From: Selaginella tamariscina
Lineage: Eukaryota; Streptophyta; Lycopodiopsida; Selaginellales; Selaginellaceae
Assembly: GCA_003024785.1 (NCBI GenBank)
Contig: PUQB01000061.1
Span: 587,501-651,500, forward strand
Direction: 5' to 3'
Length of the DNA: 64,000 bases
The position numbers and the translations under genes were made by a program. Positions 51,053-62,629 of the stretch are shown here, in pieces (the stretch's first letter is position 1; each line of letters starts with the position of its first letter). A model generated the notes under the pieces. The model was not told the origin of the DNA and ran no database searches. It saw only the letters and a program-made list of their open reading frames with translations.

Positions 51053-53775
51053 TCAAGCGCCGTTTGTGTGGCGATTTCCCACACTAATCGTGAAGTTGTG
51101 TGTAAAGTTTAACTTTCTCTCCAGACTAAGATAATTGGCATATTGAATGACGTAGATTCCACAGTCCCATTGTAAGCTCAATCAGTTTAATTAGTGTGCA
51201 TGAATTTTATATGCATTCTTGTTCAAATTTAACACACATGCACATAAATAATAGAACTTAAGCAATTACTAAATATGTAGAGAGTGAGCTCACATTATAT
51301 TAGTGGTAGATAATATATAGATGATTAAAGATATATGCAATAACATACCCATTCTCTTACTGTATATTATTATTGTATATTTATATATACTGTACTATAA
51401 CATCAATTTATAGTATAACATATACACTAAAAACTAGTACTGCATAATGATGTAGTAGCATATATAGGTAGCGCCGGGTATATATATTTATGCATGGTGC
51501 ATATATATAATTGCTATGTAACCATTATATATATATATTTCTGGGCTATATATAACTGACGATAACATAACCATATATGTATATATATAATGATTACTAA
51601 CACACACATATATATGAATAACTACCTATTCTCTTGCTGGGGAACATCCTTGGAACATTTGAGATGTCAAGCTCTTTCTTGAGTTTATCCTTGGCTTCGT
51701 CCTGGAGGTACCGAACATAACATGCATAAATAATAATCATAGTTATAATAATTCTATTGTGTTAATTTATAGTGTTTGTAGTCTCTAGTCCGTGGTACAT
51801 ATGTATGATTATAATAAATATAATTAACAACTTGAATAATGATATTTACCAAAACCTCTAATACAACATTACAAGGGATCTAGAAACTGGATTTTTTTCT
51901 TTTTCAGGTTGAAAATCCCTAATGGCTAATTTGCATAATACGGCCCCCTTTACTATTTAGGCATGAAGGAAAATCTTCATTAAAAATTTCTTATGTCGGC
52001 TACAAAATTGAACATTACACCACTTAATACACCCGTACACACCCAATTGCATCATTGACGTATGAAATTACACCTACATTCACACACATCAAAATCTTAA
52101 GAATGTACCAAATAAACCCTTGGGAATTAAGGTAAATAAGTAATTTTTTTTAAGTTTTTTATATACGTCGTAAGAGGGGGTTGTGTTTTATAAGTGTCCC
52201 TCACTAATTATCAGTGATTATCCTTGTGAATTAGAACAAACACCTATATAAGAAACGATTTAATACACATCTTATATATGTACATCACTAAGGGATGCAC
52301 ATTCCACCCATAAAACATGTTTTACAAGCTTAAATTAACTTACCTGCGTATGTGTGTGCATCTGATTTAAATATTAACCTACTAGTTTATGTATAAAATA
52401 TGTATATATGCATGAATATGCGTGTGTATGATGTATATATGTCTACACACACAGATCATATATACATGTTACATGTGGTGTATATGTGTGTGTGTACCAA
52501 AGAGACACAGATTAATGTGGTAGAGATCTGGGTAGTATATGCTCATGTATATGTATATATTTGAATCCTGTATCAACACATGCATACGCACATATAGTAT
52601 ACATTTATTTATAAGACAGTAAATCACAAGCAATCTCATGTATATGAGATATAAAATGTGTCTGCCACCCACCCACCCACACACAACCACACACACAACA
52701 CGTATACATATAGGTTTCACAACAAGATGGAGGATTACCACATGTACAAGCCATGGCACTTTTACACGGTGAAGAGTGTGTAGAGATTGCGTGTAATTTA
52801 CTGGACGTGGAGTTGTACAAAAATACGTAGAAAATCTTGCTAAACTGGGGTTAAACCTGGTTATTTTTTACTAACCTCACTGAGGTGATTTACTGGACGT
52901 GGAGAAAACAAGTATAGTAATGGTAAAAATACGTAGAAAATCTTGCCAAAGAATACAGACTGGGGGTTAAACCTGGTTATTTTACTAACCTCAAATTAAT
53001 GGTAGATATTAGTCATTAAACCTGATTTAAGCATAAATTTATAATATAACATACACATCCATAATCTCTCTCTCTCTCACATACACATTTAACACTTACA
53101 TATGTTTTATATGCATGTGCGTATGGAGCAAAAAAAAACAAAGAATAAAGTCAATCGTTGAAATGGGTAGAAGATGAAGCCACGGGGGAGGACATACGTA
53201 TTCAAAAGTTATTTATATTTTTTATATACATGCAGTATACATATCTCATGGTTTTGTATGTGCATCACGTGTATGAATAAACATTAAGTACATATAGGAC
53301 AAAAGTGTGTAGATGCATATAACATGCATATACAGAAATACATACATGTGTGTGTACACAAACTCACCTTTTCACAATTAAATAAACTGTATGCAAGATG
53401 GCTTGTTTAACGTTGCACATCTGCATAGTCGTACTCTTACTTGTCCGTGAAAAACTCAATAGTTAAGTTCAAATTACAATTTTAAATAATAGAAAAAGAT
53501 GTTATACGTATCTTGTTTGAAGAAGAAAGAGTTGAAAAAGTGACACTGCGATCACTTAGAATTTCTCGCTCCTTCAAAATGTTGAAATAGACGTTGATGA
53601 TTTGTACACATAAATAAACAACATTATTATGATGTGTGTATAGTGTGAGTGCATGTGTGTGTTTGTGTGCGTGTGTGAGCGAGAGAGATGAATGCACATG
53701 TACAAACATACACATACCTCGTCGTTTAATCAATGTCCAAGTAATAAGTAGCGTAGATCATCTGAAGTACTTGTA
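51053..53775 (-). pseudogene. ULP1/ESD4-type SUMO protease pseudogene, copy B (all catalytic blocks traceable)
   Basis: The blocks appear in family order on the minus strand. TSDDLRYLLLGH-stop-LNDE (53,718-53,775) has the Trp codon as TGA at 53,730-53,732. INVYFNILKERE follows near 53,510-53,600, then CHFFNSFFFKQ in another frame. EYDYADVQR-stop-T lies near 53,400-53,460, with TAA for Trp. A degenerate His-region piece lies near 53,140-53,205. LNSKGG at about 51,930-51,985 is in the place of the family's 'LDS..GG' (Asp now Asn). DEAKDKLKKELDI with NVPRMFPSKR lies in a clean exon (51,626-51,701). DCGIYVIQYANYLS (51,053-51,176) is the catalytic Cys block, followed by a natural-looking C-terminus. 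Relative to copy A, the second exon has lost its acceptor (AG now AA) and its donor (GT now AT). The gene is dead, although the Cys exon is well preserved. Confidence 0.85.
52797..53000. repeat. Two tandem copies of the 'aaacctggttattttactaacctc' repeat, unit B
   Basis: A unit containing 'tactggacgtggag', 'aaatacgtagaaaatcttgc' and 'aaacctggttatttt' occurs twice in direct tandem, the first copy slightly shorter. It corresponds to 43,935-44,085 in unit A. Confidence 0.75.
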
Positions 53776-54119
53776 TATTTGATCCATCGTGCTTAACCAT
53801 ACTGTCGATATAAAATCGTGATTACATGTATTGTTCATAATGCATTAGATACATATTATATAACAATTAATTACATAACTTAATTACAATAACAAATTAA
53901 ATAACTTACATAAGAGAATCAAAATTTCTCACAAATGTTGTTATTTCTGCAGAAAGTTGAGGAACTTGTTATGGTCTTTGGCTAATTGTATTCTACGTAC
54001 ATAATTTACCTTAGAAATGAGTGTTTGATAAATGATTAATTATTATTAAGGTTTAATAATAGCCTTATATGCAACATTCTTCTCTCTCTCTCACACACAT
54101 ACATAAATATGATATGGTG

Positions 54120-54205
54120 TTTACTTTGGGTGTGCAGCAGGTATGACGTTGCCAGATGGAATAACGAAGATTAATGGTTGCTCCTCTTTGGGTTGAAAAT
54201 GCACA
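54120..54205 (-). repeat. Exon-like module, unit B, minus orientation
   Basis: The counterpart of 45,180 in unit A. The minus strand reads PKEEQPLIFVIPSGNVIPAA before a donor-like AAA|GTAAAC. The entry here is TTTTCAA rather than TTTTCAG, so the splice acceptor is lost by one G-to-A change compared with unit A. Confidence 0.55.
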
Positions 54206-54565
54206 CACACACACATATATATATACACATGATATAACCACACATCCACAAAACACGCACACCATTACAGAAAATAATGTTTATGTCCTTTATATGGTGA
54301 ATGATACACGAAAAGGGTGTGGTGTGTGTGTGTGCACGTAACAAGGATGCCAAATTATTATTACCTACATAGGGGCTGGAGGAACTGGGGACCTTTACTT
54401 CTGGTTAACTGTGCACACACACTGATTGCTGTATTCAATTCATTGCTTGATATGCGGTGGATACCCACTTATAATTTTTATATACAAACTTAATTAACGA
54501 AAAGTGGTTTCATATATATATATATATGTGTATGTATGCAATCATGTGTATATATATGTGTGTAA

Positions 54566-54645
54566 CACGTCGGATTTTCAGCCAATGAGTAGTAACCATT
54601 GGATCCCGTTGTTCCATCTGCCAACATCGTATCAGTTGCACATCC
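54566..54645 (+). repeat. Exon-like module, unit B, plus orientation
   Basis: The counterpart of 45,733, reading 'ttttcagccaatgagtagtaacc' onwards with the same core and the same 'caagataaacacc' end. With 54,120-54,205 it forms an inverted repeat spaced by about 360 bp. Confidence 0.55.
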
Positions 54646-55342
54646 AAGATAAACACCCTATCATGTCTATATATATATAGAGAGAGAGAGAAATATGCAT
54701 AACTGTGAATTAAATAAATATATATATTAATATATATTAGTATATATGTTTTATGTGTGTGTTATAATTATATTAAACCATGTGTGTATTGACAAGTTAA
54801 TTAGCAAGGACTTGTATTCCTCTTGCAACTGTGAAGGTAATGAGGTCACCTCTTACACATTCAACATTACATCTTTTCACGTTAACATATATATTGCATT
54901 TTTGTTTTTTCGTAAATATATATACATGTGTGTTTATTGACCCTGATTATATATATATATATATATATATATATACTTCATGACAATTGTGTGTGTGTGT
55001 GTTGTGAGGGTTTGCCACATCCACAAAACACACACATGCAACATGTTATCAATTATAAAACCAAGGACTGATAAACACACATGTTAATATATATTTACAA
55101 AAATAAAAATATAATAAATACACATTAATATAAAAAAATGTGAAACTATTTTAGAAGTGATTCATTACATGCATAGATTCTAAAAGAACTAGAGGCATTT
55201 ATTCCTGATTAACTTGTTAATGCACACATAATATAAAAAAGGATCAACATAATTATAACACACACATAAAACATATATAAATTATTACATATATACATAA
55301 TTTATATATATTATTTACTCCACGATCATGCATATTATATGT

Positions 55343-55396
<54 letters not shown>

Positions 55397-57407
55397 ATAT
55401 ATATACACACACACCACATAGACACACACACACACAAGCGCGTACTGACTTACTATGAACACATAAACAACACTAATGTTTTTTACAAACCATATATATT
55501 CATCAATATTCAGGAAAAACATCACAACACTCTCATATAATAGAAATATATTTAATATTGTGTGTGTGTTTGTGCACATATACATAGACTTGTTACTAAC
55601 TTATTGTAAGCACATAAACAACACATTAATGTTTTTACAAATCACATATTTATCAAAATTAAAAAAAAAAACATACAACAACACTAAGACAACCCACAAC
55701 AACTCTCTCTCTTCATGTGCATAAATATATAAATATAATGAATACATATGCATACAATTTACTGTGTAATCTACATGTTTATAATTATGTCAGTATACAA
55801 AGCAATGTAACAATAAATGGAAATAAATTAAATACATATTCATAAAATAGAATATACTTAAAATTGTTATTAGATCTCACCACACACATCCACCTACACA
55901 TACATATATATTTCAATTTATTTATTTATTAATTTATTTTGTGTATATATTTTATTTAATCTTTTGAACTTGCTGTGAAGAATACACTATTGGGTCTGTT
56001 ATATACTTGTGATATATATTAAAAATACCTCTTGTATATGGTGAAATGATGCAGCCTTTATATTGGTGTTAGACTCTCATTCAATATAATAAAAGATGAA
56101 TTAATCTAATTCTAAAAAAACTTATACTAATTAATATGTAGTACATATGAGTATTACTTAAAAAATATAGTATAACAATTATTTGTATAAGTATAAACCT
56201 TTTATATACATTACACACACACATTGTTCTCTATTTATTATTCTTATAATAAGTATGAATGTTTCATTCTTTTTTTTTAATTCATTCGCATAGTCTGGAT
56301 TTATTTAGAAAATAAAATACACACACATCTGGATTTACTTAGAAAATAAAATACACACATATATATACATATTTTAAATGTACATACACACACCCAAATA
56401 TACATGTGTATATATTTATCAAGAGAGGCCTCACTTCTAAAACCGAAGGCTACAAGAGAAATAAGTTAATATACTCTTTAAATGCGTAAACATGTGATTG
56501 TATAACATACTGTCTTTGGACATTTCTGAAATTATGTTGCTAATTAAACAGAAAAATAAAAAATTAATTATATATTTATTATAAGAAATGAAAAATACAT
56601 AACATTGCAGAATATTTCTTATCATTTATAGAAACTTCTAAATTAGATAATAATCAATTAATATATAATGAACCACAATAGACATAAGAATTAAATAATT
56701 TAATATACATAATTAAATATGTGCATATGTACTTATTAAAATTGGTGCAAATGACATTTTAAAACGAAACTTGAATTTAAAGTTACAAATTCAAAGGTGT
56801 ATATAAATCTTTAAATTTATTTTATAATATTAAGCATATTTTAAAATATAATTAAGTTATTTATACTTGTATGTACATGAGTATATTTTGCTCAATAAGA
56901 ACCCGTATTTATTAATAAAAATGAAACAAGTACATATTATTTATTATTTTTCGTTAAACTTTTTTTAACATTGTTTATATATATGCATGTTATTGAAAGT
57001 ATATAACTATTAACAAGTGTTCAAATACTTATGTATAATATTTATATATAAACATGTACATGATATACACACATGTACATATTTATTATTAGGAAATAAA
57101 CAGATAAATAATGTATCAAGGATATATAATTGTGTATTCAATTAAAAATATACATACCTTAAAAAGACGAAGAACCCCATAATACTTTGCAAAAGAGAGT
57201 GAGAGTCATAATAAAATTAAAATTAATTAATTAAATAATATATTTAAACATTTATTTAACAATAATTAATTAAATAACAATATATATTTACGTTCTGCCT
57301 ATAATCATGGTAAGAAATAAGAAATTAATATAATTTAACAGTGTATTAACAAATGGGTCTTAAAATATTGCTATATATGTATATATATGCGTGTGTACAT
57401 GAGATGT

Positions 57408-57510
57408 GTTTATTTTGAATACATGGGGCAGTGCAACAAGTATGATGTTGGTAATAGAACAATGGGGACCAATACTTACTGTTTATTGGGCTGAAAATCC
57501 AATGTACACA
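57408..57510 (-). repeat. Exon-like module, unit B, third copy
   Basis: On the minus strand it begins ATTTTCAGCCCAATAAACAG, continues with 'ttgttctattaccaacatcatacttg', and ends near 'attcaaaataaacac'. It is degenerate but clearly related to the other modules. Confidence 0.5.
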
Positions 57511-57941
57511 CACACATTAATATACACACATGACTGTCATATATATATATATATATATATGAAACCAGGGTTTAAATAATGGGTACATCCACAAAAGCAC
57601 ACACACACACATGCTACAGAAAACATAAATGCAAATGTTTGTCCTTTACATGCTAATATGAAAAGATGTGTGTGTGTGTGTGTAACAAGAATGTCGAATT
57701 GTTTAAGTGGTGACTGATTACCTGCACAAATGCTCGAAACTCTTTCTTTTGGTTAACCTGTGTGCACACACATGATATGAAAAGGGGGTTAAATAATCAC
57801 AACACACACATGATTGTCTCATATATATATATATATATATGAAACCAGGGTCACACGCTTATATCTACAAGAAAACAAAAATGCAATAAATCCACGTTAA
57901 TGTGAAAAGATATGTCTGTGTGTGTTAACAAGGCTCATTAC

Positions 57942-58099
57942 CTGTACATTTTCCGGAAGAACCGGAGGCCCTTGCTCCTAGTTAACCTGTGTGTCACACA
58001 GGTAATATGAAATGTACTAACACACACACATACAACATATATAAATCACATATATACTTATACATATTATTTAATCCTTGAAACCAATCACGATGTGCA

Positions 58100-58136
<37 letters not shown>

Positions 58137-58497
58137 AGAGGAGAGAGGGGGGGGGGGGGGGGGGATTACCGGCATCACAACGAAAAAATGAGGGCCGACG
58201 GCGTTATAACGGTAAAAGCGGAGACGTGGGTGCTGTTAAAGAACTCTCTGAGTGCCCTCTTCAACACTTTTTGGTTTCTTCAAATTCTATGATTCCACGG
58301 CCGAACTCGATCTTCCCTTGAACGTTATGGGGCGGCTCCAAAGATCGAAATCGGAACTGTAACTTCCAGATTCGGTCGGAATTGACCATTGAAGGAGCTG
58401 ATGACGCTAGATGTGTGACATTACCGCTCGTGATGTTGATACCGTTTCCTGCGTACCACGATTTAGGGAGCTGAACCTCAAACAAAAGCGTTGCCAT
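57942..58497 (-). pseudogene. First two exons of an unidentified gene, copy B
   Basis: Exon 1 (58,170-58,497) starts at an ATG with MATLLFEVQLPKSWYAGNG, then LASSAPSMVNSDRIWKLQFR and GKIEFGRGIIEFEETK. It then loses frame by one base compared with copy A, where NKVLKRALREFFNS continues. Its donor is GCCG|GTAATCC. Exon 2 (57,942-57,977) is a 36-nt micro-exon, EQGPPVLPENVQ, between AACTAG and CAG|GTAATG. A further possible micro-exon, KEFRAFVQ, lies near 57,740-57,765. Because each unit preserves the part of exon 1 that the other has broken, the ancestral exon was about 100 codons. I do not recognise the family. It may be the 5' end of the gene whose 3' part is the ULP1 pseudogene, since both lie on the same strand, but the link is unproven. 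Confidence 0.5.
58147..58164 (+). repeat. Homopolymer G18 tract
   Basis: Eighteen G residues follow a (TG)n(AG)n block immediately downstream (minus strand) of the exon 1 donor. The same place in unit A has only short G runs (about 49,221-49,237), so the tract expanded in B or A is collapsed. Confidence 0.8.
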
Positions 58498-59106
58498 ACC
58501 GCCGAAGCCTTAGAAAATGCACACCCCAACACTTACCTTTTATCAAATACATGGACGGCCGAGGCTACATGGAGAAAAGAGAGACGAGTTTTTTTTTTAA
58601 TAAAATTTTTTTAATATCTTCAGTTTATATTTTCTTTTAAATTTTAAATATTAAAAAAGGTTTAGTTTATCATCTTTAGAAATGCTTACTACTTGCCGGT
58701 ATCTTTACCTTTACTGATTTGAAATTTTAACCTTTAAAAATATAATTGACGTTATTAAATGTTTTTTGTTAATTTATTTTTCCATTTAATTTTTAATCAA
58801 ATTATATTAGCAATTTTAAAATAAATAATCATGTTTAAAATTACCTTTACTGGACCACATCATTAACTTTACTGATTGAATGATTTTATTTTTTTAAATG
58901 TATCATTGCTAAATACTTAAATTAATTTCTTTATTAAATAATATAACTAAATTAATAATTAATAATTAAATTAATTTATTTAAATATTATTAAATTAGAC
59001 TAATTATTTAGGTACTCTAAACCACAATTAACCCTTAAAGGTGGCCAAGTCATATCCAGTTAAATCATAATTTCTTCATTCTTTCATATAATATATATTT
59101 ACAATA

Positions 59107-59740
59107 ATAATCTTCTATAATACAATATACATCTGTTTCAGTAATTGAAAAGTATAAAACATAGTATTGATATTCTCCGTATGTTCATGTCGTATATATA
59201 GATATTCTTGATTTAAATCAGCCTAAATAAAAAAACACATTAAATTTAAAAATCCCCTAAAACATATGTTGTTTGAATCTGCCAGTAAAATGTTTTAACC
59301 ACAAAGAATGCCGTAAGCAAATATGCTGCTGCTGTTGCTTGTACCTGATATATTATTGATATATGTATGTACCCGCAAATATTGCCTGCAATGCATATTG
59401 ATCGTGTGTGTGTGTGTTTAAATAGCTTTAGTTAGTCTATGTTTATTTTATGTATTATACCGTGAATGCATATGGGTACGTGAGGTAGAGAGATACTAAG
59501 ATAATACTACTATATATGACAAGAGAGATGTTTAGTGTATGTATGTCACCGGGATGTCAACATACAAAGTTGTACACTAATTAATAATTATTTAGTTATA
59601 CACTAGTTGAATTATTGATAATGTATAATTCCTGATGAGTTGTACTTAAAGAAACATACAGTTCATGATTTATATTAAATCTAAATTCATAAATTTATAA
59701 ATTTGTATTTACTTCTAATTATAAAATAATTAGTATGAGA
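59107..59740. other. AT-rich DNA between the duplication and the ABC1K remnant
   Basis: I see no coding sequence. A (TG)n tract lies at about 59,405-59,418. A downstream exon of the ABC1K gene could be expected here on the minus strand but is not visible. Confidence 0.5.
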
Positions 59741-59745
59741 CTTAC

Positions 59746-61472
59746 TAATCTCTGGTTTGCAACTGCCAAAATATGTTATTAAATGCCTGTGCTTGTTGAT
59801 CCTATCTCTCCTTGAAATCCTATTATTCAAAATAATTAGTTTATAATGTAATATATTTAAAATAAATAACTTGAAAATAATTTTAAAAAACAAGACCATT
59901 TACGTTAAATAGCTTAAAAGATTAAATGCTCAATCTACAAAATATTACCCTGTTAAAATCTTCAGGCATATCTGCATATCAACAAATTTAATAGATATAT
60001 ATTATGTATTTTTTCTATATTATTCGATGTGTTACGTTGCATAAAAATGTATGGGGATCTCTCTCTCTCTCTCTCACAGTATACTTACGGCTTGCAATCT
60101 CGGAGATGTCAAAATACGGATCCAATCCTTTGCCTATGACACAAAATGTGGAAACAGAACGGTTGATCGCAGATATAGCTAGCAAATCTTCACCTGCATA
60201 GTAGTTTAGATAATTTATATTGTGAAACTTATATATTTACAATACTATATCTATTGTTTTTAATATATTCCTTAAATTATTGGATATAATCATCATATAA
60301 AATTAATGTATATACAATACATTCAACATAAAAAGATATTAAATCGTTATTATGTATCTGTTTATGTTTACATATGTACAGAACACGTGTATACATTTCA
60401 CATATATATAAATAATATATATATATATATATATATATTAATAAGGATACGTTTGCTTCTTTTTATCTTCTCTTGAGTTGTTTCTCTAGTTTTTGAGCTG
60501 CTAATCGGTCTTGGAAACTAATAAATAAAACGCTAATTAATAACTTTATTAGTTTATAAAATTGAGTAATTAACAAATAATTCTACATACACATATATGC
60601 TACCTATTTAACAGTTATAAAAAATATATATATATATATACACACATTAGAAGATTCAATATATACATATGGACACACACACATAAAGATCTGTGCTGTC
60701 CGCCTTACGGCAGTCGTATCAGCTGTTGGAACAAGCACCCCCATTTGTACCATGGCTGTATAATATAATAAAATAGTAACATTTATATGAACTTATTAAT
60801 AAAATAAATAGTGAAACATTATTTTATTAATAAAAAAAATAAAAAGTGAAAATACTTTAAAGTATTACACACCTTGTCTGCGTCCCTTTCGTAAACTCCA
60901 TAAAAAGCTTCAAGAAGCCCCTCTCTGCATTGAAATAATATACACATATACACACACGCATGCATGATACAAAAGTATACGTTTATATTATCTCTTATAC
61001 CTATGTATGTGTATAGATAGACACAGATATATCATAAACACCAAACCATATTCATGAACTGTCTCTCTGCCTCTCTCTCTATACAGACACGCGTATCTAT
61101 ACATAAGTTGGTTTCATTTAAATTATTTGAGGAACTTAACTTTTATGTTTGTTGCAAGCATTTATGAAGTTTTGCATGTGATTTATGATATGCATGTATA
61201 TTTATATATCAATGTGATACTATGCATATAAATGGACATATACATAAATACATAAATGTATGCATGTATTAATGTGATAGTATGTATATAAATGGACTGC
61301 ATACAAACGTGTGGTTTATGTATGTGTTAAATAAAAATATGTTTTCTCTTCCCTTCTTAAACCAAGGTGATGTATACAGTATACATATATATAATATCAC
61401 ACACATATGGTGTAAACTAACCTGTGTATTATCTCTTTCCTTCCTGAACCAAGGTTAATCCTTCTGAACCTC
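59746..61472 (-). pseudogene. ABC1-family (ABC1K) atypical kinase remnant, C-terminal half
   Basis: ABC1K proteins are ancient atypical kinases of plastids and mitochondria linked to quinone metabolism. Five exons are traceable. 61,422-61,472 reads RFRRINLGSGRKEIIH. 60,873-60,924 reads EGLLEAFYGVYERDADK and joins it in phase. About 60,684-60,755 reads VQMGVLVPTADTTAVRRTAQ, close to the family's 'MGVLVPTGD.TAVRRTAQFF'. 60,089-60,193 has GEDLLAIS and IGKGLDPYFDISEIAS, matching 'IGEDLLAIA...IGKGLDPRFDITEIA' but shorter by about 14 residues between the two motifs. 59,746-59,819 reads DFKER-stop-DQQAQAFNNIFWQ, where the family has RW and the Trp codon is TAG here. The kinase core exons that should lie upstream (towards 62-64 kb) are not present. 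This is a truncated, decaying gene. Confidence 0.8.
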
Positions 61473-61499
61473 CTGAATAACAAAAAATTAAAGTGTTAG

Positions 61500-62620
61500 A
61501 TAAATTAACTTTGTTAAAGATTACACAATGATGTCAATGACGTCATATTGGCATTTCATGAAGTCCCTCGTTCAAATTATTAATCATGTTATATAATGCA
61601 AAAATTAATTATTTGAACATTGTTTGGAGCGGATCTATGTATGATGTTACGAGAGTATATATATGCAATAGCAATAGCATGACCGTTAATAGTACTAATG
61701 GTAACCCATGTTCGTACTTTAGCCTCAACTAAAGGTCTTAACTCTGAGGCACCATGGATCCCTACCTACAATTAAGAAGCAACATTATGGAATGAACAAT
61801 CTGTGCCTTTATTATGATGCTGCATATTACATTGTAATGAATTGTCAAAACAAATTAAGGTAAATAATTAACAACATATGTTTAGAAAGCCTTGAGATCT
61901 TAAGTAGTAACAATAGTTTCAAGGTTTAAAATTCCAGTTGTTTAGTTAAACACCCCAAGTATGAAAAGTCCTTATAAACATTTATCTTTATTTTGTTCTC
62001 TTAAGTCAATAAGTCTTTTGCAATATGAGTTATGTGTCATAAGGTGGTAAGCTTAACTCTATTGGATTCTAAAGTTAACATTTGTTTTATGGACTGTGAC
62101 TTTGTTCATCATTATTATAGGTTCCAATTTCATGGAAGTTGCATCAAGTGTTGTCATTAAAAAGTTAAAGCATATGCAAGTTACATTAAGAAATGGTTCT
62201 TCAACATAATTAATAATCATGAGTACTATATCTTTTTTAATATGCCGCAGTTTGAACTTCAAAACCCAAACATCAATTTGTTAAAGTTTATTAAAGGAGA
62301 GCCTTCAACACCTAAGTTAAGTTTTAATAAAAATGTTATTTACTTATGGCAACATTGTTGATATGTTCAATAAAATCAAAGTTAATAAGTTTTTAAAACA
62401 ATGTCCTTATGATTATATCATCAATTTTATGAAAGGTACCTAGCCATCTTGGGGTTTAATCTACATATGAACATACATTAAAAAGAATTTATCTAACAAG
62501 TTTATCTAATAGTCAAGTCTTTGATAGTGCCCTCATTAGCTTGTTATTGTTGGTTACCAATATACTCAATAAAATTATTATATGCATCTAATACCTTTTA
62601 TCGTTGATATTTATTTTTTT
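61500..62620. other. AT-rich DNA, possibly degraded retroelement 5' part
   Basis: I see no host gene. The sequence runs into the Ty3/gypsy fossil that follows and may include eroded parts of it, but no domain can be named. Confidence 0.4.
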
Positions 62621-62629
62621 TGAATGTAT

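Larger units (their letters stand above)
50122..59106. repeat. Tandem duplication, unit B (9.0 kb)
   Basis: This is the second unit, starting immediately where unit A ends. It contains about 2.07 kb (50,720-52,790) not present in A, including the 3' exons of the ULP1-like gene. That suggests B keeps the ancestral arrangement. Intron-like regions are rich in (CA)n, (TA)n and (CT)n that differ in length between units. Confidence 0.9.

Noticed and set aside
52690-52800. Plus-strand QQDGG-like stretch recalling the 'QQ.NG.DCG' site of ULP1
   Set aside because: It is on the opposite strand to all other ULP1 exons and lacks the Cys; the true Cys block is at 51,053-51,176.
44793-59805. Reassignment of stop codons to Trp (a variant nuclear code), because TGA, TAG and TAA all appear at Trp positions
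   Set aside because: Intact genes in the window use TGG normally and end at standard stops. The stop-for-Trp sites are limited to genes that also have lost splice sites, deletions or missing exons, so pseudogenisation explains them.
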